Source: Variovorax sp. TBS-050B (GTDB lineage: Bacteria > Pseudomonadota > Gammaproteobacteria > Burkholderiales > Burkholderiaceae_C). Taken from it: 64,000 nt of DNA. The DNA lies in assembly GCF_029893635.1 (NCBI RefSeq), contig NZ_JARXYR010000002.1, positions 4,501,001-4,565,000 of the forward strand. Direction: 5' to 3'. The position numbers and the translations under genes are program-made. The notes under the pieces are model-generated. The model saw only the letters and a list, made by a program, of their open reading frames with translations. It did not search any database and was not told the origin of the DNA. This document shows positions 50,719-60,660 of the stretch, in pieces; position 1 is the stretch's first letter, and each line of letters begins with the position of its first letter.

Positions 50719-52053
50719 TCAGGGCGACGCGGCCCCGCCCGCGGCCTGCCCCTCGAGCGGCGCGCCGGCGCCGCGGTCGGCGCCGCGCAGTTCGGCATCG
50801 AGCTGCTCGGTGTCGAGCTCGTTGGTCCAGCGCGCCACCACCAGCGTGGCGACGCCGTTGCCGATCAGGTTGGTCAGCGCGCGCGCCTCGGACATGAAGC
50901 GGTCGATGCCGAGGATCAGCGCCAGGCCGGCCACCGGCACGTGCCCCACCACCGACAGGGTTGCCGCGAGCACGATGAAGCCGCTGCCGGTCACGCCGGC
51001 CGCGGCCTTGGAGGTGAGCAGCAGCACGGCCAGCAGCGTCATCTCCTGGCCCAGCGTCAGCGGCGTGCTCGTGGCCTGCGAGATGAAGACCGCCGCCATC
51101 GTCAGGTAGATCGAGGTGCCGTCGAGGTTGAACGAATAGCCTGCAGGCAGCACCAGGCCCACGCTCGCCCTGCTCGCGCCCAGCTTCTCCATCTTCTTCA
51201 TCATGCGCGGCAGCACCGTCTCCGAGGACGAGGTGCCGAGCACGATCAGCAGCTCTTCCCGGATGTACCGGATGAAGCGCCAGATGCCGAAGCCGTGGAA
51301 GCGCGCGATCAGCCCCAGCACCACGAAGACGAACAGCAGGCAGGCCAGGTAGAACGCGCCGATGAGCTTGCCGAGCGAGAACAGGCTGTCGGTGCCGTAC
51401 TTGCCGATGGTGAAGGCCATGGCGCCGAAGACGCCGACGGGCGCGAGCTTCATGATGTAGTCGACGATGCCGAAGAGCACCTGCGAGCCCTTCTCGATCA
51501 CGTCGAACACCAGCGTGCCGCGACCGCCGAAGCGGTGCAGCGCAAAGCCGAACAGCACCGCGATCAGCAGCACCTGCAGGATCTCGCCGCGGGCGAAGGC
51601 ATCGACCAGCGTGGTGGGGATCACGTCGAGCAGGAAGTCGACCGGCCCCGCCATCTTGCCCGGCCCGGTGTACGAAGCGACCGCCGCGGTGTCGAGCGTG
51701 GCGGGGTTCACGTTCATGCCCGCGCCCGGGCGCAGCAGGTCGACCATCAGCAGCCCGAAGACGAGCGCGATGGTGCTCACCACCTCGAAGTACAGCAGCG
51801 CGAGGCCGCCGGTGCGGCCGACCTTCTTCATGTCCTCCATGCCCGCGATGCCGAGCACCACGGTGCAGAAGATGATCGGCGCGATGATCATCTTGACGAG
51901 CTTGATGAAGCCGTCGCCGAGCGGCTTCATCGCCTCGCCGAGCCCCGGATGGAAGTGCCCGAGCAGCACGCCGACGATCACCGCGGCGATCACCTGCACG
52001 TAGAGCGAACGATGGAGCGGGAGCTTGCCCGTCGGCGCGGTCGTGTCTTCCAT
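50719..52053 (-). CDS. dctA: C4-dicarboxylate:H+ symporter DctA
   Basis: Imports succinate, fumarate and malate. The 444-aa protein has the DAACS-family features: N-terminal helices from [58 protein letters not shown] (serine-rich hairpin), [26 protein letters not shown], and [20 protein letters not shown]. The C-terminal tail of about 30 residues is hydrophilic. Single gene behind the phaB terminator. No dctBD two-component pair is in the window. Confidence 0.93.
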   Translation of the reverse strand: MEDTTAPTGKLPLHRSLYVQVIAAVIVGVLLGHFHPGLGEAMKPLGDGFIKLVKMIIAPIIFCTVVLGIAGMEDMKKVGRTGGLALLYFEVVSTIALVFGLLMVDLLRPGAGMNVNPATLDTAAVASYTGPGKMAGPVDFLLDVIPTTLVDAFARGEILQVLLIAVLFGFALHRFGGRGTLVFDVIEKGSQVLFGIVDYIMKLAPVGVFGAMAFTIGKYGTDSLFSLGKLIGAFYLACLLFVFVVLGLIARFHGFGIWRFIRYIREELLIVLGTSSSETVLPRMMKKMEKLGASRASVGLVLPAGYSFNLDGTSIYLTMAAVFISQATSTPLTLGQEMTLLAVLLLTSKAAAGVTGSGFIVLAATLSVVGHVPVAGLALILGIDRFMSEARALTNLIGNGVATLVVARWTNELDTEQLDAELRGADRGAGAPLEGQAAGGAASP

Positions 52054-52097
52054 GTCTTCTGTTGTCTCCGGAGGGATCGGAACTGTAGCCCGAACAA

Positions 52098-52121
52098 AAA
52101 GACCCGCCGAAGCGGGTCTTT
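52098..52121 (-). terminator. Intrinsic terminator of phaB
   Basis: Perfect 10-bp stem AAAGACCCGC/GCGGGTCTTT closed by a TTCG tetraloop on the minus strand, followed by TTGTTC. It begins 20 bp after the phaB stop codon. The stem is symmetric enough to act weakly in the other direction too. Confidence 0.85.
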
Positions 52122-52141
52122 CCTTCTGCCGTGCGCCGGCG

Positions 52142-52879
52142 TCAGTGCATGTGGAGGCCGCCGTTCACCGAGAAGTCGGCACCGGTGGAGTAGCCGCCCT
52201 CGTCGGTGGCGAGCCACGAGATGATCGAGGCGATCTCGCTCGGCTCGCCCAGGCGCTTGACGGGGATCGTCGCGACGATCTTGTCGAGCACTTCCTGGCG
52301 GATGGCCTTGACCATGTCGGTGCCGATGTAGCCCGGGCTCACGGTGTTGACCGTGACGCCCTTGCTCGCGAGCTCCTGTGCCAGCGCCATCGTGAAGCCG
52401 TGCATGCCGGCCTTGGCCGCCGAGTAGTTGGTCTGGCCGGCCTGGCCCTTGGCGCCGTTGACCGAGCTGATGTTGATGATGCGGCCCCAACCCTTCTCGA
52501 CCATGTCGCCCACCACCTGCTTGGTGACGTTGAACATGCTGTTGAGGTTGGTCTCGATCACCGCGCTCCAGTCCTCGGGCGTCATCTTGAGGAACATGCG
52601 GTCGCGCGTGATGCCGGCGTTGTTGACCAGCACGTCGATCGGGCCGTGGTCGGCCTTGGCCTTCGAGAAGGCCTCGACGGTGGAGTTCCAGTCGCCCACA
52701 TTGCCCACCGATGCATGGAACTCGAAGCCGAGCGCCTTCTGCTCGGCGAGCCACTTGCTGTGGTCGCGGGTCGGGCCGCAGCCCGCGATGACCTTGAAGC
52801 CGTCCTTGTGGAGGCGCTGGCAGATGGCTGTTCCGATGCCACCCATGCCTCCGGTGACATATGCAACTTTCTTGCTCAT
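52142..52879 (-). CDS. phaB: Acetoacetyl-CoA reductase PhaB
   Basis: NADPH-dependent short-chain dehydrogenase making (R)-3-hydroxybutyryl-CoA for PHB synthesis. The 245-aa protein has the cofactor motif [15 protein letters not shown], catalytic Ser in [17 protein letters not shown] and the C-terminal NGGLHMH, the last typical of PhaB. The start at 52879 ([11 protein letters not shown]) has AGGAA upstream. Located 6.5 kb from phaA on the same strand and with its own terminator, so it is a separate unit. Confidence 0.93.
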   Translation of the reverse strand: MSKKVAYVTGGMGGIGTAICQRLHKDGFKVIAGCGPTRDHSKWLAEQKALGFEFHASVGNVGDWNSTVEAFSKAKADHGPIDVLVNNAGITRDRMFLKMTPEDWSAVIETNLNSMFNVTKQVVGDMVEKGWGRIINISSVNGAKGQAGQTNYSAAKAGMHGFTMALAQELASKGVTVNTVSPGYIGTDMVKAIRQEVLDKIVATIPVKRLGEPSEIASIISWLATDEGGYSTGADFSVNGGLHMH

Positions 52880-53035
52880 GAGATTTCCTTGATGTGTGCG
52901 AAGCAAAAGCCTGAACGGCCGCCTTCACTCTAGCGAGTTTCAAGCCACCGAACTCTGAGGAAAACACTGAGCCAAGCTTGCAACCAGCTGTCACGGCGCG
53001 CCGCCGCCGCAACGATAGTGCATCGGCATTGCAGC

Positions 53036-53056
53036 TTCCTGCATGACCCGCAGGAA
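53036..53056. promoter_or_regulatory. 7-7-7 inverted repeat upstream of phaB
   Basis: TTCCTGC (53036-53042) and GCAGGAA (53050-53056) are perfect arms around seven bases in the 233-bp gap between the bug gene and phaB. The neighbouring bases add further TGCA steps, which recalls PHA-regulator sites, but it could equally be a hairpin ending the bug transcript. The rest of the gap (52880-53035) shows no other clear signal. Confidence 0.35.
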
Positions 53057-53112
53057 TCAAGGAAGTCGAAAGTACGTCATCCGGCGCGCGCCCGCAGCGC
53101 CGCGGACCTGCT

Positions 53113-54105
53113 TCAGTCCGCCTGCACCCCCGCCGCGCGGATCACCTTGCCCCACTTGTCGATCTCCGCCGCGAGGTGCGTGCGCAAGCCCTCGGGCGTC
53201 TGCTTCTCGGGCGGCGCGATCTCGGAGCTGAGCTCGGCCAGGCGATGCTTCACCATGTCGTCCTGCAGGGCCGCGCGCAGCGCGGTGTTGAGCTTCTCGA
53301 GCACGGCCGGCGGCGTGCCCTTGGGCGCATAGACGCCGTGCCACACCTTCACGTCGAAGCCCTTGAGGCCCTGCTCGTCGAGCGTGGGAATGTCGCCCAG
53401 GCTGGGCAGCCGCCGCGGCGTGGTCACGCCGAAGACCTTCACGCGGTTGCCGTCCTTGATGACGGGCGCGGTCTGCGTGGTCTGGTCGCAGAGCAGGTCG
53501 ACCTGCCCGCCCATGAGGTCGTTGAGCGCGGGCCCCGCACCCTTGTAGGGCACGGTCGTCAGTTGCACGCCGATCTGGTTCATGAAGAGCAGGCCGCAGA
53601 GCTGCGACACCGCGCCCACGCCCGCGTTGGCGAGCGTGACCTTGTCCTTGTGGGTCTTCACATGGGCCAGCAGTTCGCGGAAGTTGTTGGCCGGAAAGTC
53701 CTTGCGCGAAAGCAGCGTCATCGGCACGTCCATCACCTGGCCGATGTATTCGAAGTCCTTGAGCGGGTCGTAATTGAGCTTCTTGTAGAGCGCCGGCGCG
53801 GTCGCCATGCCCATGTGGTGGATCAGGAGGGTGTAGCCGTTCGGCGCCGCCTTCGCCACCCGTGCCGGCGCGATGGTGCCGCCCGCGCCGACGGTGTTCT
53901 CGACCACCACCGTCTGGCCGAGCGACTTGCCCATCGGGATCGCGAGCATGCGCGCGACCACGTCGGTCGGCCCGCCGGCCGAGTACGGCACGACCAGCGT
54001 CACGGGCTTGTCGGGCCAGGCCGCCTGTGCGGCGGCCGGCGCGGCGTGCAGCGCGAGCAGGCAGGCGCCCGCCGAGGCCGCGACCAGGGTCTTGAATGTC
54101 GTCAT
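53113..54105 (-). CDS. Bug/TctC-family solute-binding protein
   Basis: Periplasmic binding protein of 330 aa with signal peptide MTTFKTLVAASAGACLLALHAAPAAAQ, then WPDKPVTLVVPYSAGGPTDVVARML and the ENTVGAGGTIAPARVAKAAPNGYT block. It follows the CitE-like lyase gene by 36 bp and closes the CoA-transferase/hydratase/lyase cluster, so it probably binds the same dicarboxylate that the cluster degrades. Confidence 0.88.
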   Translation of the reverse strand: MTTFKTLVAASAGACLLALHAAPAAAQAAWPDKPVTLVVPYSAGGPTDVVARMLAIPMGKSLGQTVVVENTVGAGGTIAPARVAKAAPNGYTLLIHHMGMATAPALYKKLNYDPLKDFEYIGQVMDVPMTLLSRKDFPANNFRELLAHVKTHKDKVTLANAGVGAVSQLCGLLFMNQIGVQLTTVPYKGAGPALNDLMGGQVDLLCDQTTQTAPVIKDGNRVKVFGVTTPRRLPSLGDIPTLDEQGLKGFDVKVWHGVYAPKGTPPAVLEKLNTALRAALQDDMVKHRLAELSSEIAPPEKQTPEGLRTHLAAEIDKWGKVIRAAGVQAD

Positions 54106-54141
54106 CTGCTTGTCTCCTTGTGGTGGTTGCTTTCGATCGGT

Positions 54142-55002
54142 TCAGGCGCGCTCGAGCGCGAGCAGCCGTTCGGCCCGGCGCAGCACGGGCGCGTCGACCA
54201 TGCGGCCGTCGAGGCTCGCGACGCCGCCGCCCGCGGCCGCCACGGCCTCGACCACGCGGCGCGCCCAGGCGAGCTCGTCGGCGCTCGCGCCGAGCGCCGC
54301 GTGCACCGGTGCGACCTGCTCGGGATGGATGCAGAGCTTGGCGCCGAAGCCGCCGCGCCGCGCACGCGCGCAGTCGGCCGCGAGCCGCGCGGCATCGCGC
54401 CAGTCGGGCGTGACGCCGTCGACCGGCGCGGCCAGCCCCGCGCGGCGCGAGGCCAGCACGAGCGCCAGGCGCACCGGCGCCAGTTCGGCTTCGTCGGCGT
54501 CGCAGGCCATGCCGAGGTCGGCCTGGAAATCGAGGTTGCCGAAGGCGAGCCGCAGCACCTGCGGCGCGGCGGCGAGTTCATCGAGCGCGGCGAGCCCGGC
54601 GGCCGATTCCACGAGCGGCACGAGCACGCCGCGCGGACCGATCGCGCCGGCGATGCGCGCGAGATCCCCCGCCCCCTCGGCCTTGGGCAGCACGACGCCC
54701 GCGATCAGGCCTCCGGCCGCGAGCGCGGCCACCTGCGTGCAGTCGTCGGCATGCCACGGCGTGCCGGCCGCATTGATGCGCACCAGCAGCCGCTCGCGCT
54801 GCGGCGGCGTCAGCGCGGCGAAGGAGGCAGCGAGCCCTTCGCGCGCGCCGGCCTTGCGCGCGGGCGCGACCGCGTCCTCCAGGTCGACGATCACGCCGCC
54901 CGCCCCCGTCGCCAGCGCGCGCGCATGGCGCTCGGGCCGGTCGGCCGGCACGAAGAGAAAGCTGCGCGCGAGCGCGAGCCGTGCGGACGGCGCCGGGCTC
55001 AT
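54142..55002 (-). CDS. CitE-like CoA-ester lyase (candidate citramalyl-CoA lyase)
   Basis: HpcH/HpaI-fold lyase of 286 aa with RSFLFVPADRPERHARALATGA, VDLEDAVAP (Mg site), VRINAAGTPWHADD, LVESAAGL and GAKLCIHPEQV. CitE-like proteins cleave citramalyl-, malyl- or related CoA esters. Coupled to a class III CoA-transferase gene (ATGA overlap) and near a MaoC-type hydratase, so cleavage of citramalyl-CoA to acetyl-CoA and pyruvate is the favoured role; malyl-CoA is an alternative. Confidence 0.82.
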   Translation of the reverse strand: MSPAPSARLALARSFLFVPADRPERHARALATGAGGVIVDLEDAVAPARKAGAREGLAASFAALTPPQRERLLVRINAAGTPWHADDCTQVAALAAGGLIAGVVLPKAEGAGDLARIAGAIGPRGVLVPLVESAAGLAALDELAAAPQVLRLAFGNLDFQADLGMACDADEAELAPVRLALVLASRRAGLAAPVDGVTPDWRDAARLAADCARARRGGFGAKLCIHPEQVAPVHAALGASADELAWARRVVEAVAAAGGGVASLDGRMVDAPVLRRAERLLALERA

Positions 55003-56180
55003 ACCGCGTGGGCCGCGCGCAGCGCCGCGATCTCGGCCTCGCTGCGGCCGAGTTCGCGCAGGATCGCGTCGGTGTGCTCGCCGACCGCGGGAACGGGGTC
55101 CATGCGGTAGTCGAAGGCGCTCTGCCGCCCGGCCGGCAGCAGCGCGGGGATCTCGCCGGCCGGCGAACCCACCTGGCGCCAGCGCTCGCGCGCGCGCAGC
55201 TGCGGATGGGCCCAGAGGCCCGCCATGTCGTTCATGCGCGCATTGGCGATCTGCGCGGCATCGAGCCGCTCGACCACCTGCGCGGTCGAGAGCGCCGAAA
55301 AGGTCTCGACGATGATGTCGCGCAGCGCTTCGCGCCCGGCGTTGCGCCGGGCGTTGCTGTCGAAGCGGGGGTCGGCGGCCAGCGCCGGCTGCAACAGCAC
55401 CTTCTCGCAGAACACGCGCCATTCGCGCTCGTTCTGCAGCCCCAGCATCACCGTGCCGCCGTCGCCCGCGGGGAACGGGCCGTAGGGATAGATGGTGGCG
55501 TGCGACGCGGCGCTGCGCGGCGGCTGCGGCGCGCCGTCGTAGGCGTAGTACATCGGGTAGCCCATCCATTCGGCCAGCGCTTCGAGCATCGACACGTCGA
55601 TGTGCGAGCCCTGGCCGGTCCTGCCGCGCTGCAGCAGCGCGGCGAGGATGCCGGTGTAGGCATGCATGCCCGCGGCGATGTCGGCGATGGAGTTGCCCGA
55701 CTTGCACGGTTCGTCCGGCGTGCCGGTGACCGAGAGAAAGCCGGCCTCGCTCTGGATCAGCAGGTCGTAGGCCTTCTTGTCGCGGTAGGGGCCGTCCCCG
55801 CCGTAGCCCGAGATATCGCAGACGATGAGCCGCGGATGCAGCGCCCGCAGCGCCTCGGCGCCCAGGCCCATGCGCGCGGCCGCGCCGGGCGCGAGGTTCT
55901 GCACCAGCACGTCGGCGCCGGCCACGAGCTGCTGCAGCACTTCGAGCGCGGCGGGCTGCTTCAGATCGAGCGTGAGGCTTTCCTTGGAGCGGTTGACCCA
56001 GACGAAGTGCGAGGCCTCGCCGTTCACGCGGGCGTCGTAGGCGCGCGCGAAGTCGCCGGCGCCGGGGCGCTCGACCTTGATGACGCGCGCGCCGAGGTCG
56101 GCGAGCTGCCGGGTGCAGAACGGCGCCGCGATGGCGTGTTCGAGCGAGACGACGGTGATGCCGTCGAGCGGTCGGGTCAT
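54999..56180 (-). CDS. Class III (CaiB/BaiF) CoA-transferase
   Basis: Family III CoA-transferase of 393 aa that moves CoA between carboxylates. The N-terminal LDGITVVSLEHAIAAPFCTRQLADLGARVIKVE is typical; the catalytic aspartate is in KKAYDLLIQSEAGF; NRSKESLTLDLK and GSHIDVSMLEAL follow. The start at 56180 has GGGAG ten bases upstream; ATG 56201 overlaps the previous stop and is an alternative. With the neighbouring hydratase and lyase it fits succinyl-CoA:itaconate (or citramalate/mesaconate) CoA-transferase. Confidence 0.85.
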   Translation of the reverse strand: MTRPLDGITVVSLEHAIAAPFCTRQLADLGARVIKVERPGAGDFARAYDARVNGEASHFVWVNRSKESLTLDLKQPAALEVLQQLVAGADVLVQNLAPGAAARMGLGAEALRALHPRLIVCDISGYGGDGPYRDKKAYDLLIQSEAGFLSVTGTPDEPCKSGNSIADIAAGMHAYTGILAALLQRGRTGQGSHIDVSMLEALAEWMGYPMYYAYDGAPQPPRSAASHATIYPYGPFPAGDGGTVMLGLQNEREWRVFCEKVLLQPALAADPRFDSNARRNAGREALRDIIVETFSALSTAQVVERLDAAQIANARMNDMAGLWAHPQLRARERWRQVGSPAGEIPALLPAGRQSAFDYRMDPVPAVGEHTDAILRELGRSEAEIAALRAAHAV

Positions 56181-56197
56181 TGCGTGTGTTCTCCCTG

Positions 56198-57109
56198 TCA
56201 TGCGAGCGTGGCGCTGGCCTGCATCGTGAGCCAGCCGTCGGCGTCCTGGCCCCAGAGCGCGAACTGCCGGCCGTCCGCGCCGGGCTTGCCGTGCACGCGG
56301 AACGGCGCGATGTCGAAGGTCGGGCGCACGGCGCGGAATTCGAAGCGCGCGAGCTGCGCGCCCGGCGCCTGGCGGCGCAGCAGGTCGACCAGCAGCGTCG
56401 CGATCAGCGGGCCGTGGACGATCAGGCCCGGATAGCCCTCGACTTCGGTGACGTAGCGCCGGTCGTAGTGGATGCGGTGGCCGTTGAAGGTCAGCGCCGA
56501 ATAGCGGAACAGCAGCACGTCGTCGGGCACGATCTCGCGGCTGAAGGCGGCGTCCCGCGGCGCAGGGGTGGGCGCCGGCCCCGGTTCGCCGGGCTGCGCC
56601 GCGGCGCGGTAGACGATGTCGTGCTCCTCGGTGAGCGCGAGCCCGCGCGCGTTGTGCACCTCGTGCCGCACCAGCACGAACACCAGTTCGCCGGTGCGCC
56701 CTGCCTTGTGGCTGACCGAGGCGATGGTCGAGCGCCGCTCGGCACGGTCGCCGACCCGCAGCGGGTTGCCCGCTTCCCACGCGAGCCGCCCGCCGGCCCA
56801 CATGCGGCGCGGCAGCGGCACCGGCGGCAGGAAGCCGCCGCGCTTCGCATGGCCGTCTTCGCCGATCTCCGACTGGCGATGGTGCGGCAGGAAGTAGAGC
56901 CAGTGCCAGAGTTCGGGCAGCCGGGTGCCGGCCGCGGGCAGCGGATCGTCGCGGTCGAGCGTGGCCGAGAGCGCGCGCACCGGGGCGGCGGTGATCTCGT
57001 CGGCAAGGGTCTCGCTGCGGCCCTGCCAGGCCTGCAGCCTCGCGAGCGCATCGCCGTCGATGGCGTGCGCGGCGGTGTCGGGCGTCGTCGGTGTGGTTGG
57101 CGCGTTCAT
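56198..57109 (-). CDS. MaoC-like hydratase (candidate itaconyl/mesaconyl-CoA hydratase)
   Basis: Double-hotdog hydratase of 303 aa. The N-terminal half has the FAS1-like dehydratase features (WHWLYFLPHHRQSEIGEDGHAKRGGFLPP); the C-terminal half has the MaoC motif LTFNGHRIHYDRRYVTEVEGYPGLIVHGPL with its catalytic Asp/His. This arrangement is found in mesaconyl-C4-CoA and itaconyl-CoA hydratases. Start at 57109 (MNAPTTPTTPD). Part of the CoA-transferase/lyase operon. Confidence 0.83.
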   Translation of the reverse strand: MNAPTTPTTPDTAAHAIDGDALARLQAWQGRSETLADEITAAPVRALSATLDRDDPLPAAGTRLPELWHWLYFLPHHRQSEIGEDGHAKRGGFLPPVPLPRRMWAGGRLAWEAGNPLRVGDRAERRSTIASVSHKAGRTGELVFVLVRHEVHNARGLALTEEHDIVYRAAAQPGEPGPAPTPAPRDAAFSREIVPDDVLLFRYSALTFNGHRIHYDRRYVTEVEGYPGLIVHGPLIATLLVDLLRRQAPGAQLARFEFRAVRPTFDIAPFRVHGKPGADGRQFALWGQDADGWLTMQASATLA

Positions 57110-57120
57110 GGGGGCCCCAT

Positions 57121-58137
57121 TCAATCGACGGCCGCGCCCGAGGCCTTGACGATGCGCGCCCACTTGGCGAGATCGTCCTGCAGCAGCTTCGCGAACTGCT
57201 CGGGCGTGGTCGGCGGCGCGATCTCGACGCCCTGCTGGTCGAGCTTGTCGCGCAGGTCCTTCGCGGCCAGCGCCTGGCGCGTGGCCTCCTGCAGGGTGGC
57301 GAGCACCTCGGCGGGCAGGCCCGCGGGCGCGAAGAGGCCGATCCAGAGCGTGCCGCTGTAGCCCGGCACCGCCTCGCCGATCGCGGGCACCTCGGGCAGC
57401 ACGGGCGAGCGCCTGTCGCCGCTCACCGCCAGCGCGCGCAGCTTGCCGGCCTTGATGTGCGAAAGCGCGGAAGGCAGGCTCGCGAACACGATCTGCAGCT
57501 GCCCGCCGAGCACGTCGTTGAGCGCGGGCGCCACGCCCTTGTACGGCACGTGCTGCAGCGACAGGCCCGCCATGCTGTTGAGCATCTCGCCGAGCAGGTG
57601 GTTGAGCGTGCCGTTGCCGGCCGAGGCGTACTGGTAGTTCGCGCCCTTCTGCCGCGCGAGCTTCAGGAACTCGTCGAAATTCTTCGCGGGGAACGAGGGA
57701 TGCACCAGCAGCACGTTGGGCACGGCGCCGACGAGCCCCACCGGGCGGAAGTCCTTGACCGGATCGAAGCCGGGGTTCTTGTAGAGCGCGGGATTGATCG
57801 CCTGGCTGCTGCTGATCGTCATCAGCAGCGTGTAACCGTCGCGCGGCGCCTTGGCGACGAGCTGGGTGCCGATGTTGCCGCCCGCGCCGGGTCGGTTGTC
57901 GACCACCACGCTCGCGTTGTGCATCACCTCGCCGAGCTTCTGGCCGACCAGCCGGCCGACGATGTCGTTGGTGCCGCCCGCGGCCTGGGGCACGACGAGC
58001 GTGACGGGGCGCGAGGGATAGGTGTCGGCGATGGCCGGTGCCGGCTGGATCAGCGCGGCCGCGGCGGCCAGTACGAAGCCGGCGAAGTTGCGGGCGGCCG
58101 ATGCGCCGATCCGCTGGCGGGTGTGTGGTGTCTCCAT
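57121..58137 (-). CDS. Bug/TctC-family solute-binding protein
   Basis: Periplasmic binding protein of 338 aa. After a signal sequence (NFAGFVLAAAAALIQPAPAIA) it has YPSRPVTLVVPQAAGGTNDIVGRLV and DNRPGAGGNIGTQLVAKAPRDGYT. First gene of the cluster bug, hydratase, CoA-transferase, lyase, bug, starting 11 bp before the hydratase gene. It is divergent from the LysR regulator, so it is likely the most strongly controlled member and binds the inducer or substrate. Confidence 0.88.
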   Translation of the reverse strand: METPHTRQRIGASAARNFAGFVLAAAAALIQPAPAIADTYPSRPVTLVVPQAAGGTNDIVGRLVGQKLGEVMHNASVVVDNRPGAGGNIGTQLVAKAPRDGYTLLMTISSSQAINPALYKNPGFDPVKDFRPVGLVGAVPNVLLVHPSFPAKNFDEFLKLARQKGANYQYASAGNGTLNHLLGEMLNSMAGLSLQHVPYKGVAPALNDVLGGQLQIVFASLPSALSHIKAGKLRALAVSGDRRSPVLPEVPAIGEAVPGYSGTLWIGLFAPAGLPAEVLATLQEATRQALAAKDLRDKLDQQGVEIAPPTTPEQFAKLLQDDLAKWARIVKASGAAVD

Positions 58138-58190
58138 GGGCGCATGGTGTTCCGCCCCGCCGGCGCGCGCAATCTGCGAATTCGGAACCC

Positions 58191-58213
58191 AGCCTTCTGC
58201 AGAACCGAAGGCT
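58191..58213. promoter_or_regulatory. Dyad in the LysR/bug divergent spacer
   Basis: Perfect 7-bp arms AGCCTTC (58191-58197) and GAAGGCT (58207-58213) with an inner TTCTGCAGAA palindrome (58195-58204) in a 92-bp spacer, 16 bp before the LysR start. TACGAT lies just upstream of that ATG as a possible -10. The expected operator of the LysR regulator for itself and the catabolic operon. Confidence 0.5.
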
Positions 58214-58229
58214 TGGCTACGATCGCGCC

Positions 58230-59141
58230 ATGCTCTTCGACCTGACCGACCTGCGTCTCTTCGTGGCCGCGGCCGAACTCGGCAACCTCACGCGCGCAGC
58301 CGAACGCCAGCACCTGTCGCTGGCCGCGGCCAGTGCGCGCATCAAGGCGCTCGAGACCCAGGCCGGCCTGCAGCTGCTGCAGCGCGAGGCACGCGGCGTG
58401 CGGCTGCTGCCGCCGGGCGAAGCCTTCCTGCACCATGCGCGGCTGGTGCTGCACCAGACGGAGCAGCTGCGTGCCGACCTGCTCGAATACGGCGGCGGGC
58501 TGCGCGGCCACCTGCGCGTGTTCGCCAACACCACGGCGGTGACCGACTTCCTGCCCGAGATCCTGCCGGGCTTCCTCGCGCGCAACCCGCGCATCAACGT
58601 CGACCTTCAGGAAAAACCGAATGCTCAGATTCCGCGCGGGGTGCTCGACGGCCGGGCCGACATCGGCATCGTCGCGGGCCGGGTCGACACGCTGGGCCTG
58701 GAGGCGATCCACTTCAGCACCGACCGGCTGGTGCTCGTCACCTCGCGCAGGCACCGCTTCGCGAAGCGCCGGCGCATCTCCTTCGCCGAGACGCTCGACG
58801 AGGACGCGATCGGCATGCTCCAGGGCAGCACGCTGCAGACCTTTCTCTCGCAGATCACCGACAACCTCGGCAAGCGGCAGAAGCTGCGCATCCAGCTCGG
58901 CAGCTTCGATGCGATGTGCCGGATGATCGGCAACGGCGTGGGCATCGGCGTCGTGCCCGAATCGGCCGCGCGGCGCAACCAGCAGGGGATGCAACTCGCG
59001 CTGATCGAGCTCAGCGATGCCTGGTGCGTGCGAGAGCGCTACCTGCTGGTGCGCCATCGCGCGGCGCTGCCGATCTATGCGCAGGCGCTGGTCGACACGC
59101 TGTGCCGGCATTACGCCGATCCGCAGGCCCGCGTCGAGTGA
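58230..59141 (+). CDS. LysR-family regulator of the CoA-transferase cluster
   Basis: LysR-type regulator of 303 aa with an N-terminal HTH (LTRAAERQHLSLAAASARIKALETQAGLQLLQREARGV) and a co-inducer domain (LRGHLRVFANTTAVTDFLPEIL onward). The start at 58230 (MLFDLTDLRLFVAAAE) is the family start. Divergent from the bug/hydratase/CoA-transferase/lyase operon. Itaconate degradation clusters in Yersinia and Pseudomonas also carry a LysR regulator, which supports that reading of the operon. Confidence 0.9.
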   Translation: MLFDLTDLRLFVAAAELGNLTRAAERQHLSLAAASARIKALETQAGLQLLQREARGVRLLPPGEAFLHHARLVLHQTEQLRADLLEYGGGLRGHLRVFANTTAVTDFLPEILPGFLARNPRINVDLQEKPNAQIPRGVLDGRADIGIVAGRVDTLGLEAIHFSTDRLVLVTSRRHRFAKRRRISFAETLDEDAIGMLQGSTLQTFLSQITDNLGKRQKLRIQLGSFDAMCRMIGNGVGIGVVPESAARRNQQGMQLALIELSDAWCVRERYLLVRHRAALPIYAQALVDTLCRHYADPQARVE

Positions 59142-59213
59142 AGGAGCGCTCTGGCGCGGAAGAACAAGGACTTGCAGGCGAATGGTGAAGAAGCCGGTGT
59201 CGTCCCCAGTTTT

Positions 59214-59234
59214 CGTGGACAACTTTGGGGATAA
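59214..59234 (-). promoter_or_regulatory. Two DnaA-box-like 9-mers
   Basis: On the minus strand TTATCCCCA (59226-59234) and TTGTCCACG (59214-59222) are 12 bp apart. They differ from the DnaA consensus TTATCCACA at one and two positions. They sit at the edge of an AT-rich stretch. A DnaA-titrating or accessory replication site is possible; chance resemblance cannot be excluded. Confidence 0.3.
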
Positions 59235-59340
59235 CTGATGTGCTTCCTTGTAAACGCTGCGTAAGTCGTTGTTTTTTATAGGGAATAATCAGTTTGCTCA
59301 AAATTTGAGCGGTGAACAAGGTGGCGTTCGGCGGCTTCTG

Positions 59341-59402
59341 GTTCGGGGCGCGTGCACAGGACACCGGGTGCTCCCCACCGTCGGCGGGAGCGCGCCCCGA
59401 AC
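59341..59402 (-). terminator. 12-bp inverted repeat after phaA
   Basis: Perfect arms GTTCGGGGCGCG (59341-59352) and CGCGCCCCGAAC (59391-59402) enclose 38 bases with an inner GCTCCC/GGGAGC stem. It starts 30 bp after the phaA stop between convergent genes. Likely a factor-assisted or bidirectional transcription barrier; there is no U-tract. Confidence 0.45.
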
Positions 59403-59432
59403 AGCAGACGGCAGCGCCCCCAGGAGAAAAAA

Positions 59433-60611
<1,179 letters not shown>

Positions 60612-60660
60612 GAGGTTCTCCGTTGCAGTGACTTGAAATGGTGAGGAATGCGCGGCGCGC

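Larger units (their letters stand above)
59142..59432. other. Convergent intergenic region with AT-rich island
   Basis: No gene is supported in these 291 bases between lysR and phaA. The middle (about 59205-59310) is clearly richer in A/T than its surroundings. It holds two DnaA-box-like 9-mers (59214-59222 and 59226-59234) and a 15-base palindrome GCTCAAAATTTGAGC (59296-59310). The phaA-proximal end holds a 12-bp inverted repeat (59341-59402). Confidence 0.6.
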
